A stretch of DNA of 64,000 nt from Clostridia bacterium (GTDB taxonomy: Bacteria > Bacillota > Clostridia > Oscillospirales > CAG-272). The DNA lies in NCBI GenBank assembly GCA_017399145.1, contig JAFQEG010000023.1:18097-82096 (forward strand), read 5' to 3'. A model generated the notes under the pieces. The model worked only from the letters and a program-made list of their open reading frames with translations. It searched no databases and was not told where the DNA came from. This document shows, piece by piece, positions 44,825 through 52,007 of the stretch. Both the position numbers and the translations under genes were made by a program. The first letter of the stretch is position 1. Every line of letters starts with the position of its first letter.

Positions 44825-45274
44825 TCAATTACTTTTGGGAATACCATATAGATGATCTATTATTTGCTTTGAAATATAAAATCCCTTCATCGATTGTTTA
44901 TCGTAAAATTTTGAAGAACTTTCGCTATATTTCGAATTTTCTTTCAAAGTATTCATTAGCGAAACGCATTTGCCTTTATTGCTAAATGGATTAAAAATAT
45001 ATTCATAATCAATATACATTCCTTTTTCATCAACAATGCTATATTGATGGCTTAATACATACACATATTTTTGATTATGTGTAAATTTATCAAAAAATGT
45101 TGATATAACAAGTTCTTGTTCGCGAAATCCATTTTTTAAGCAAATCGAAATAGCTTCATATAACTTTTTTAGAGAAGAAAAATGACCCAAGATAAATCGT
45201 TCTTCTACATTTTCATTTTCAACCTTATCAAAAAAATAATATTTAACACGTTCTAATCTATATACTGATTTCAT
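44825..45274 (-). CDS. hypothetical protein, candidate immunity to Rhs tip 3
   Basis: 149 residues, soluble. No domain recognised. Its ATG overlaps the stop of the upstream toxin-like tip (TAATG), and GGAGG lies within the end of that gene, so the pair is translationally coupled. Such coupling and order are typical of toxin-immunity pairs. Confidence 0.6.
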   Translation of the reverse strand: MKSVYRLERVKYYFFDKVENENVEERFILGHFSSLKKLYEAISICLKNGFREQELVISTFFDKFTHNQKYVYVLSHQYSIVDEKGMYIDYEYIFNPFSNKGKCVSLMNTLKENSKYSESSSKFYDKQSMKGFYISKQIIDHLYGIPKSN

Positions 45275-45675
45275 TATTTGCCTCCGTTTAAAAGTTTTCG
45301 AATAACCCTATCTAACCATTTCTTGATTGCATTATGTTCAGTACCAGCACCTTTGTGCCAATTATCAAAATGTGAATTCATGATATCGTCAGCAGCTTTA
45401 TGGGCATCCATATTGTTTCTTTTCATAGCATCAATCCCCTCGCCCTTATTTGTCCAATTAAATGGTGCTTTGTTGTTATAATTGGGGTTATTTTTTGAAA
45501 ACATTATTATGGCAGCGCCTATAAGGTTTGATATTTCTAATATTTGTGCACCACTCACAGAAATCGCAACTAATTCCCCGCTAGCATTAATAATTGAACC
45601 TAAAGTGAAAGATGAACCTAAAAACGAACCTATCGATGAAAGCATAGACGAAATTGCTGGTGCAATATAACCTAT
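45274..45675 (-). pseudogene. orphan Rhs C-terminal tip 3
   Basis: A fragment starting at IGYIAPAISSML, which matches the Gly-rich region of the first Rhs fragment (IGYIATTIPSMF). It continues in parallel (IGSFLGSSFTLGSI; SGAQILEISNLIG), then has an unrelated tip with HKAADDIMNSHFDNWHKGAG and EHNAIKKWLDRVIRKLL. A frame open to 45714 begins inside a GGAGACA...TGTCTCC repeat and is probably fortuitous. The core is missing, so this is a displaced tip. The His-rich tail suggests a nuclease-type toxin, but I cannot name it. Confidence 0.7.
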
Positions 45676-45702
45676 GGAGACAGGGGACGGTTCCTTGTCT
45701 CC
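45676..45702. repeat. single GGAGACAGGGGACGG hairpin repeat
   Basis: GGAGACA...TGTCTCC around GGGGACGGTTCCT. It is a variant of the 43.5-kb repeat and abuts the 5' break of the orphan Rhs tip. Confidence 0.75.
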
Positions 45703-45810
45703 ACCAATCGGCATGGCAGATTAAGTAGAGAATTGTCCCAAGTCTTATAAGTATATTTTATCACATAGCATTAGCACTGTCAATAATATTGTCAAGTTCA
45801 AGGAGTAAAA

Positions 45811-45834
45811 ACGCACACGGAAGTCCGTGTGCGT
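45811..45834 (-). terminator. island terminator H1, copy 5
   Basis: ACGCACACGGA-AGT-CCGTGTGCGT with T run on the minus strand, 7 bp past the fucosidase stop. Confidence 0.88.
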
Positions 45835-45840
45835 TTTGCT

Positions 45841-47121
45841 TTATTTCTTATATAGCTTGATAACTGTGTCGATATCGTCCATTGTGTTGTAGTTAGGAAG
45901 ATGAATGAAGAGAGGGTCCTTTTCGAGGAAGCTTGTGTAGTTCCAAGGCTTTTCCATATTGATTTTTGAGCCGTCGGAGAGGCGAGTTGCGAATTTAACC
46001 TTGTCCTTGAGTCCCTCGATTGCGAAGCAAACTGTGTTTGCATCGATTAGGTGCAAGTAAATGTAGTCCTCGTTTTCGGTAATGCGTCCCCATTCTGGCT
46101 TTGGAATTGAGCTAATGCCACAGCCGTAAATGGATTCACCGTTTGCTCTCATCCATTTACCAACCTCTTTAAGAATTTCAACACTCTTTTCGGGAATGTT
46201 TCCTCTTGCGTCAGGTCCTACGTTAAGGATTAGGTTGCCACCCTTACTTGTACATTCAACAAGCATTCTAATTACGTTTTTGGGTGTTTTGTAGTTGATA
46301 TCGTCTGCCACGTAGCCCCAGTGGTCGTTTAGGGTCATACAGGTTTCCCAAGGAATTGGATTGCCCTTGTAGTCAACAACGCCACCTGCAGGAATCATTT
46401 GCTCAGGGGAGCCGTAGTCACCTGCATAATATACAGGGTCATCAACCTTAATATCTCCACCTAGACGGTCGTCGATAATGATATCAGGGTTAATTTCTCT
46501 TATCATTTTAACAAGCTTAGTAGCCTCCCATTTTTCGCCTGTCATTTCGGCATAATGGAAGTCAAACCACATAATGTCTATTTTTCCATAGTTGGTAAGA
46601 AGCTCCTTAACCTGATTATACATATACTCAGTATAACGAGAAAAGTCCTTATCCTTTTCCTTGTCCTTATATGCTTCGTTGCCTCTCATTGGGTGGTGCA
46701 TATCTGCATAGGCAGGGAAGTCTGGATGATGCCAGTCAAGTAAGGAATAGTAAAAGCCTACCATAAGACCCTCGGCACGGAATGCCTCAACGTATTCCTT
46801 GACTAGGTCTCTGCCTGCTGGAGTGTTAGTTGCTTTATAGTCTGTATATTGGCTATCGAAAAGGCAAAAGCCGTCGTGGTGCTTTGTTGTAAGCACTGCA
46901 TACTTCATTCCTGCCTCTTTTGCTAGCTTAGCCCACTTTTTAGGGTCGTATTGGTCAGCTGTAAAGCAATCAAAATTTGGTTGATAGTCCTCGATTGTTA
47001 TGTTTCTGTTGTTTCTTATCCACTCGCCGGCAGATTCAACTGCATAAATGCCCCAGTGAATAAACATACCAAACCTTTTGTCCATAAAGGGCTTGGTTCT
47101 TTGTAGTCTTGCAATATCCAT
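45841..47121 (-). CDS. alpha-L-fucosidase, GH29
   Basis: 426 residues from the ATG at 47121 (GGAGAATTTT upstream); a longer frame lacks a ribosome site. GH29 retaining fucosidase: RFGMFIHWGIYAV, YAVLTTKHHDGFCLFDS and KIDIMWFDFHYAEM, where WFD holds the nucleophile. There is no signal peptide, so it acts on imported fucosides. The usual C-terminal beta-sandwich is short. No fucose pathway genes are adjacent; it is divergent from an EEP-family gene. Confidence 0.93.
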   Translation of the reverse strand: MDIARLQRTKPFMDKRFGMFIHWGIYAVESAGEWIRNNRNITIEDYQPNFDCFTADQYDPKKWAKLAKEAGMKYAVLTTKHHDGFCLFDSQYTDYKATNTPAGRDLVKEYVEAFRAEGLMVGFYYSLLDWHHPDFPAYADMHHPMRGNEAYKDKEKDKDFSRYTEYMYNQVKELLTNYGKIDIMWFDFHYAEMTGEKWEATKLVKMIREINPDIIIDDRLGGDIKVDDPVYYAGDYGSPEQMIPAGGVVDYKGNPIPWETCMTLNDHWGYVADDINYKTPKNVIRMLVECTSKGGNLILNVGPDARGNIPEKSVEILKEVGKWMRANGESIYGCGISSIPKPEWGRITENEDYIYLHLIDANTVCFAIEGLKDKVKFATRLSDGSKINMEKPWNYTSFLEKDPLFIHLPNYNTMDDIDTVIKLYKK

Positions 47122-47256
47122 AAAATTCTCCTTTGATTTTTGGTAGTCTACAAGTATGATATTATCACAAGTTAGCCTTAAAAGCAATAGAAAAAATAAA
47201 TATTGAAAGTATTTCTAATATATGGTAAACTTGTTAGTGAAGGAGAGGGTGTATTT

Positions 47257-47952
47257 ATGAAAATTATGAGCTTTAACACACAGCATTGTAACAACTATTT
47301 GGAGCAAAAAATCGACTATCAAATAATGGCAAATGCCATAAATGAGGTAGGCGCTGATATTGTGGGTCTTAACGAAATGTTTGACCAAGGCTCCGAATTT
47401 GGAAAGCAAACGGAAAAATTAGCAGAGCTAACAGGCTTGAAATATCACTATTTTGCAAAGGCGTGTCAAATCGGCAACGAGGGCGAATATGGAAACGGCT
47501 TTTTGTCAAGATACAAAATTGTAAGGGCAGAGACAATACCAATTCCCGACCCTAATCCACGCAAGTATAGTGGCTATTACGAAACAAGGTGCGTGCTAAA
47601 GGCATTGCTTGAAAATGGTGTAACCGTGCTTGTGTGCCATTTTGGTTTAAATCCAGACGAGCAAGAAAATGCAGTTAAGACAATTATAGATAATCTTGAA
47701 AATGAAAAATGCGTGCTTATGGGCGACTTTAATATTGAGCCAGACAACCAGCTTTTGAAGCCTATTTTTGAAAAAATGGTTGACACATCTACCTATTTCA
47801 AAAAGAAAAAGACCTCGTTTCCAAGCGATAAGCCAGAGATAAAAATAGATTATATTTTCGTTTCCCACGATATAGGCGTTTTGTCAGCAGACATTCCCGA
47901 AATTATAGCATCAGACCACAGACCCCATATAGCAGAGGTTTTAGTAAGGTGA
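47257..47952 (+). CDS. endonuclease/exonuclease/phosphatase family protein
   Basis: 231 residues from the ATG at 47257 (AAGGAGAGGGTG upstream). The EEP fold residues are visible: MSFNTQH, VGLNEMFD (metal-binding Glu), VCHFGLN, GDFNIEPDN, IDYIFVS and SDHRPHIA with the catalytic Asp-His. Members cleave nucleic acid or phosphoesters of lipids or sugars. No signal peptide is present. The substrate is not known. Confidence 0.87.
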   Translation: MKIMSFNTQHCNNYLEQKIDYQIMANAINEVGADIVGLNEMFDQGSEFGKQTEKLAELTGLKYHYFAKACQIGNEGEYGNGFLSRYKIVRAETIPIPDPNPRKYSGYYETRCVLKALLENGVTVLVCHFGLNPDEQENAVKTIIDNLENEKCVLMGDFNIEPDNQLLKPIFEKMVDTSTYFKKKKTSFPSDKPEIKIDYIFVSHDIGVLSADIPEIIASDHRPHIAEVLVR

Positions 47953-47981
47953 AAGGAATTTTTATCTTTAAAGGATTGACG

Positions 47982-48016
47982 AAAAAACAGGAGTGCTTGG
48001 CACTCCTGTTTTTTTG
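47982..48016. terminator. bidirectional terminator
   Basis: AAAAAACAGGAGTGC pairs with GCACTCCTGTTTTTT around TTG. The same ACAGGAGTGC stem recurs at 49283-49320. Confidence 0.9.
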
Positions 48017-48778
48017 TTAATCTGTAAATGTAATTATGAGATTGAAGTTTTTAAATTTTCCCTCTCCAAATGAAGCACCTCTGTTGACAAATGCAACAAA
48101 ACCCTCGCCAGAATAAATGTAGTTAGCGGGAATAGATGCTGTGCCTGAAATGGTTTTAAAAGAGCTTGACATTATAAACACTTTACCATAATATTTTGAG
48201 GCGATTTTATCTTTTGTCAAATTTCCCTCGTTGTAGGAATCGACATTTTTAAAATAAACAATCCAATCTTCCCCGTCGTCGCTGTCGTATCCATTCAGAG
48301 AGTACTCTACCTTTAATTTTTTGTTTAGGTTGGCTTTTAGAGCATTTTGAAATTCGGCATTTCCAGTAATGTTACCGTGAGTGTGATATGAAAATTCATG
48401 AGTCCCTGATTTTGCAAAGGTGGTAGTCATTACAAATTCGTCAATTGGCTTGTATTGTGCATAAAAGGTTGTGGGATTGCTTGCACTCCAAACGGCTGTT
48501 GATTTTCCAGATGCATCAAAATACTTTTCTCCGCCTGTTTCGCTATCATAGTAGCCTGTTAGATAATAACCTTGCTTGGTTAGCTCGGTTATTTTAGCTT
48601 GTTGACCGATGGTTACCTCAAAATCTTGAGAATAGCTTCCGTCACACAATGTGATAGTTGTCTTTTGTGCAAGGGGATTTCCAGTGCCACTGCCACCTGT
48701 AAACAAGGAACAGCCTGAAAATGCGAGTAGTGAAGCGATTGATAAAATTGAGAGAATAATTGGTATAAGTCTTCTCAT
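48017..48778 (-). CDS. lipoprotein with InlB-type repeat
   Basis: 253 residues. The signal ends in lipobox AFSGC (about 19-23). Residues about 38-110 form one Flg_new/InlB-type repeat (YYLTGYYDSETGG; TTFYAQYKPID). The rest is an unrecognised beta-rich domain. It is divergent from the RHH gene at 48938, with a cluster of AGTGTA boxes between them, so it is probably the regulator's target. Confidence 0.8.
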   Translation of the reverse strand: MRRLIPIILSILSIASLLAFSGCSLFTGGSGTGNPLAQKTTITLCDGSYSQDFEVTIGQQAKITELTKQGYYLTGYYDSETGGEKYFDASGKSTAVWSASNPTTFYAQYKPIDEFVMTTTFAKSGTHEFSYHTHGNITGNAEFQNALKANLNKKLKVEYSLNGYDSDDGEDWIVYFKNVDSYNEGNLTKDKIASKYYGKVFIMSSSFKTISGTASIPANYIYSGEGFVAFVNRGASFGEGKFKNFNLIITFTD

Positions 48779-48818
48779 ATTTGAACCTCCTTTAATCTTT
48801 TTAATAATTGTATCATAC

Positions 48819-48903
48819 TACACTTAGATTGTCAAGTGTAATTTACACTATAAATTTAAGTGTAAAAATGTAGTGTATATTTTGTGCGAAATTTAGTGTA
48901 AAA
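48819..48903. promoter_or_regulatory. operator-like cluster of AGTGTA boxes
   Basis: Six copies of TTAGTGTA or its complement in 85 bp: TACACTTA (48819), AAGTGTAA (48834), TTACACTA (48843), TTAAGTGTAAAA (48856), TAGTGTATA (48871) and TTAGTGTAAAA (48893). The cluster lies between a lipoprotein gene and a divergent ribbon-helix-helix gene, as expected for an autoregulated operator. Confidence 0.75.
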
Positions 48904-48937
48904 TATAGTAGAATAAAGTTTGAAGGAGGATTTATAA

Positions 48938-49105
48938 ATGTTTGAGATAAAGAAAACGGAATATATAAATAAAACCTTTAGATTACCTGCTGACTTGGTC
49001 GAAAAGATGGAAATAATCGCACAAAAGAAAGGAATATCGCTAAATAATTTAGTGACACAATGCTGTAACTACGCACTTGACAATCTCGACAAAAAAGACA
49101 AGTAG
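48938..49105 (+). CDS. ribbon-helix-helix (Arc-type) regulator
   Basis: 55 residues, with GAAGGAGGATTTATAA before the ATG. NKTFRLPADLVEKMEIIAQK is a beta strand plus helix A, and GISLNNLVTQCCNYALDNL is helix B, the Arc/MetJ pattern. It probably binds the AGTGTA boxes upstream as a dimer of dimers and controls itself and the divergent lipoprotein. There is no toxin partner downstream, so a toxin-antitoxin role is unlikely. Confidence 0.85.
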   Translation: MFEIKKTEYINKTFRLPADLVEKMEIIAQKKGISLNNLVTQCCNYALDNLDKKDK

Positions 49106-49202
49106 GCTTACTAAATAAAGCAAAGTAAGGTTGAACAAAAAGTATTTTCATAGGGTTATAAACAGAAGGAGAAAGGAAATACTCTCCTTTAATTTTCAAA
49201 GT

Positions 49203-49265
49203 TTCCGTTATCGGCAAAAAATAAGTAAAATTCTTGAAAAATTTTGGTTTTTGCCGACAACGGAA
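49203..49265. repeat. long inverted repeat
   Basis: TTCCGTTATCGGCAAAAA pairs with TTTTTGCCGACAACGGAA (one mismatch) around 27 nt, which itself holds AAAATT...AATTTT. A further hairpin AAGGAGA...TCTCCTT is at about 49166-49190. Non-coding; it lies between the RHH gene and the reverse transcriptase gene. Confidence 0.8.
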
Positions 49266-49282
49266 CGCAAAGTCGTATGCGA

Positions 49283-49320
49283 AAATAGAAACAGGAGTGC
49301 TCGCACTCCTGTTTCTATTT
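49283..49320 (-). terminator. terminator of reverse transcriptase gene
   Basis: An 18-bp perfect stem AAATAGAAACAGGAGTGC, loop TC, then its complement, 30 bp past the RT stop. The T run is short. Confidence 0.75.
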
Positions 49321-49349
49321 AAATGGTTTTTAATTATATATCGATAATG

Positions 49350-50555
49350 TCAAGGACAGCCTTTCTTAAATTTATAAAATTCGTTTACTAGGCTACGGAA
49401 GCCTAACTCCTTAATTTCGGTATAGCGAAGATTATAGTTTGATTTGTTATGTCTGCCTGTGTAGATATATCGCATACATTCAACGGCATAAAGGTCAAGG
49501 GCGTGAATGCTTGTATCTACGTTTATGGTGGGGAAGTACCACTTGCACCAGTTTAATTCTCCTGTTTGGTCGGTTTCGTACATTTTTTTGTTAAAATGCT
49601 TTATAAATGCCCTTACGGCAAAGCGAGGGTCCTTTTTGTATCGCTTGCGCCAACGGACAAGAGCACGGGATTTTCTCTTCATTTTGTCCTTCATTTTCTT
49701 AACGGAGGAGCTACAAATATCCACCCTTTTGCCATCAACCAAAAAGCCAAGAAATTCCCAAGGGTCGCCAGGGTCCGTGCGAATTTCCTTTTTAGGATTT
49801 AATTCAAGTCCCATTTTTAAAAGGTGGTCCTTTATCTGCTTTTCGTATTCCTCTATCTCTTCCTTCGTTTTGGCAAAGGTAATAATATCGTCGGAATATC
49901 TAGCATAGAGAATACCTCTTTGAGAAAACCATTTGTCAAGTGAGGATAAGTAAAGGTCGGCTAAAAAGCCAGAGATTGGCACTCCTGCCATAATCCCCTT
50001 TTTTACAGTAACTATTTTTCCTTGGTCCTTTGCGAAGGGGTTTTTAAGAATTGATATAATAAGGGCCAAAAGGGGCTGGTCGTCGGTTATGGTAGCTTTT
50101 AAAATTTCAATCATTTTATCTGTGTCAACAGAGTTAAAATAATCGTGAATATCAGCCTTGTAGCTATACATTTTTTCGTTGCCGATTTTATGAATTAGAG
50201 AAATTACCCCTTGCTTTACGCTTATTTTTTGTCTAAAGGAATAAAGGTTGCCTTCAAACAAATAATCGTATTTATAAAGCAAATAGGCAAGTAGCTTTAA
50301 AACGTAATTTTCTGCGTAAGGAAACACAAAAACAGTACGCTTTTTTTCGGAATTTTTTTTATTTATCTTGTGTAGGGTGCAAATGGACAATTCCTTGCCC
50401 TCTTTTATGGCTTGACAAACAGGCAAATAGCCCTTTTTTTCAATAAAGGACTCAAGGGCAGATTCTTCCCTCTTAGGAAAAAATTCGTTTTGCCTTTTAT
50501 GGTCTAAAAATTCCTGCCATATATCTTCTCTTGATAGTAAATCTAAAATACTCAA
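49350..50555 (-). CDS. stand-alone reverse transcriptase, class unassigned
   Basis: 401 residues, TTG start with AAGGGG 9 bp upstream. RT motifs: ADIHDYFNSVD (motif A), GIMAGVPISGFLADLYL (motif B, QGxxxSP-like but ending ISG), YARYSDDIITF (YxDD, motif C) and FLGFLVDG (motif E). The roughly 130-residue C-terminal tail (KRKSRALVRWRKRYKKD) is basic, with Cys/Tyr. It lacks the retron VTG segment and the DGR-type motif, so it looks most like group-II-intron-like domesticated RTs. No intron ends, maturase endonuclease or template repeat are seen. It has its own promoter, TTGAAT-16-TATAAT, at 50588-50615. Confidence 0.85.
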   Translation of the reverse strand: MSILDLLSREDIWQEFLDHKRQNEFFPKREESALESFIEKKGYLPVCQAIKEGKELSICTLHKINKKNSEKKRTVFVFPYAENYVLKLLAYLLYKYDYLFEGNLYSFRQKISVKQGVISLIHKIGNEKMYSYKADIHDYFNSVDTDKMIEILKATITDDQPLLALIISILKNPFAKDQGKIVTVKKGIMAGVPISGFLADLYLSSLDKWFSQRGILYARYSDDIITFAKTKEEIEEYEKQIKDHLLKMGLELNPKKEIRTDPGDPWEFLGFLVDGKRVDICSSSVKKMKDKMKRKSRALVRWRKRYKKDPRFAVRAFIKHFNKKMYETDQTGELNWCKWYFPTINVDTSIHALDLYAVECMRYIYTGRHNKSNYNLRYTEIKELGFRSLVNEFYKFKKGCP

Positions 50556-50616
50556 CGGTTAAATCCCCTTAACGACTCTTTTAATATATTATAGCATACA
50601 TTTTACTTAATTCAAT

Positions 50617-50811
50617 AAAAAAATGCGGACATTTTTTTGTCCGCATTACTCACCAAAAAAGTATTAAACAACGTTAATAGCAATGCAATTGCTTGGAAAG
50701 CAATTCTTTGCTATTATCGTTGTTACAAGGCTGTACATAGATAAGCTGTCTGCAAAGCTACAAAAAATCTATGCTTCCCCCGCCACAGACCACTATGCGT
50801 TTTAGTGAGCC
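50617..50811 (-). ncRNA. structured RNA, about 195 nt, family unassigned
   Basis: A gene-free stretch with its own promoter and terminator on the minus strand. Near the 5' end CUCACUAAAA pairs with UUUUGGUGAG near the 3' end (10 bp). Inside are a CAUAGAU...AUCUAUG hairpin and a long stem: AACAACG, UAAUAGCAA and AAUUGCUU pair with AAGCAAUU, UUGCUAUUA and CGUUGUU around UCC. It ends AUGCGGACA...UGUCCGCAU plus T run. Size, promoter and closed rod shape would suit a 6S-type RNA; being upstream of an RT also invites comparison with retron RNA. Confidence 0.65.
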
Positions 50812-50816
50812 CTAGC

Positions 50817-50845
50817 ATTATATCACATAAAATTAGGAATTGCAA
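50817..50845 (-). promoter_or_regulatory. promoter of the structured RNA
   Basis: On the minus strand TTGCAA (50845-50840), 17 bp, TATAAT (50822-50817), with the first base expected near 50811. Confidence 0.82.
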
Positions 50846-50853
50846 CATTTTAA

Positions 50854-50882
50854 TTGACAAGTAAAATTTTAAATGATATCAT
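50854..50882 (+). promoter_or_regulatory. promoter of radical-SAM-like gene
   Basis: TTGACA (50854-50859), 17 bp, TATCAT (50877-50882), 31 bp before the ATG. Confidence 0.75.
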
Positions 50883-50913
50883 TATGTTATAGAAATTTTT
50901 TAAAGGGCTAAAT

Positions 50914-51993
50914 ATGAGATATATAGTAGAGGACAAAAAATATAAATTCAAGTTTGCCTTTGATACAGAAACGGGGGCATACGTGCGTACGGGTATTCTT
51001 GACGAAAATGGCAAGGATACAGGTAAGGACCCCTTTATGGCATCTTATCCTCACTTAATTGACGTAGGAATTATGGGTCATTGTATTCACGGAAAAACAG
51101 GGCTTTGCGCAAAGGCAGGCATCGGCTGTTATCAAAGTGGATTGCTAGTTGAGGAAGCAAATATGACTCTTGAGGACTTTGAGTGGATTGCAAAGCAATC
51201 TAAGGGCAAATGCAATCAATTTGCCCTAGGGGGACGAGGGGATCCGGACCAACACGAGCATTTTGAGGAAATTCTAAAGATTTGCAAAAAAAATATTTTA
51301 GTGCCAAATTTCACAACCTCGGGCTATGGTATGACACCTGAAATTGCAAAGCTTTGCAAGGAATACTGTGGGGCAGTTGCAGTTAGCTGGTACAGAAGTG
51401 AATATACCCTTGGCGCAATTGATATGCTACTTAAGGCAGGGGTAAAGACAAATATTCACTATGTTTTAGGCAAAAATAGTATTGACGAGGCTATTGAAAG
51501 ATTGACAAATAATAGCTTTCCAAAGGGAATAAATGCAGTAATTTTTCTTTTACATAAGCCGGCAGGACAGGGTAGCATGTCAAACGTTTTAGACTTCGAC
51601 GACGAAAGGGTAGCGAAATTTTTTGCACTTGTTGATAAGCCACATCCCTTTAAGGTTGGAATGGATAGCTGTAACGTGCCAGGTGCAATTAATTTTTGCA
51701 AAAATATTGCACCCGAGTCCCTTGACACCTGTGAGGGTGGACGATTTAGCTGTTATATCGGGGCTGATATGACAATGGTGCCTTGTAGCTTTGACCAACA
51801 AAAAAGATATCAGGTTTCACTCCGTGAAAAAACTATAAAGGAAGCTTGGAATAGCCCTCAATTTGAGGAATTTAGAAATAAGATGAGAGGGGCGTGCCCA
51901 TCCTGTCCTAAAAAGGAGCTTTGTATGGGTGGTTGCCCACTAATGCCAGAAATAGTTTTTTGTGGTAGCACCGACCGAAAAATTGTAAAATAA
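50914..51993 (+). CDS. radical SAM/SPASM-like protein with atypical Cys motif
   Basis: 359 residues. The core reads as a radical SAM barrel: LGGRGDPDQHEHFEEIL in place of GGEP, NFTTSGYGMTPE, then VSWYRSEYTLGAIDML. The N-terminal cysteines are C57, C65 and C72 (CX7CX6C), not the standard CX3CX2C. The C-terminus is Cys-rich (C253, C262, C273, C280, C291, C328, C331, C337, C341, C350), with CPSCPKKELCMGGCP typical of SPASM auxiliary cluster sites. It is followed 14 bp later by a small FVTNSSSSSF protein, a possible substrate. Function unknown; a peptide-modifying role is inferred. Confidence 0.75.
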   Translation: MRYIVEDKKYKFKFAFDTETGAYVRTGILDENGKDTGKDPFMASYPHLIDVGIMGHCIHGKTGLCAKAGIGCYQSGLLVEEANMTLEDFEWIAKQSKGKCNQFALGGRGDPDQHEHFEEILKICKKNILVPNFTTSGYGMTPEIAKLCKEYCGAVAVSWYRSEYTLGAIDMLLKAGVKTNIHYVLGKNSIDEAIERLTNNSFPKGINAVIFLLHKPAGQGSMSNVLDFDDERVAKFFALVDKPHPFKVGMDSCNVPGAINFCKNIAPESLDTCEGGRFSCYIGADMTMVPCSFDQQKRYQVSLREKTIKEAWNSPQFEEFRNKMRGACPSCPKKELCMGGCPLMPEIVFCGSTDRKIVK

Positions 51994-52007
51994 AAGATGT
52001 AAGAAAA

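Noticed and set aside
48938-49105. Toxin-antitoxin pair with the RHH protein as antitoxin
   Set aside because: No small toxin gene follows; the next plus-strand DNA is non-coding hairpins.
49106-50555. Diversity-generating retroelement
   Set aside because: No template/variable repeat pair with A-specific differences and no C-type-lectin target gene nearby.
49350-50811. Retron (RT plus upstream RNA)
   Set aside because: The RT lacks the retron VTG segment and a strong terminator separates the RNA from the RT; kept only as an open alternative.
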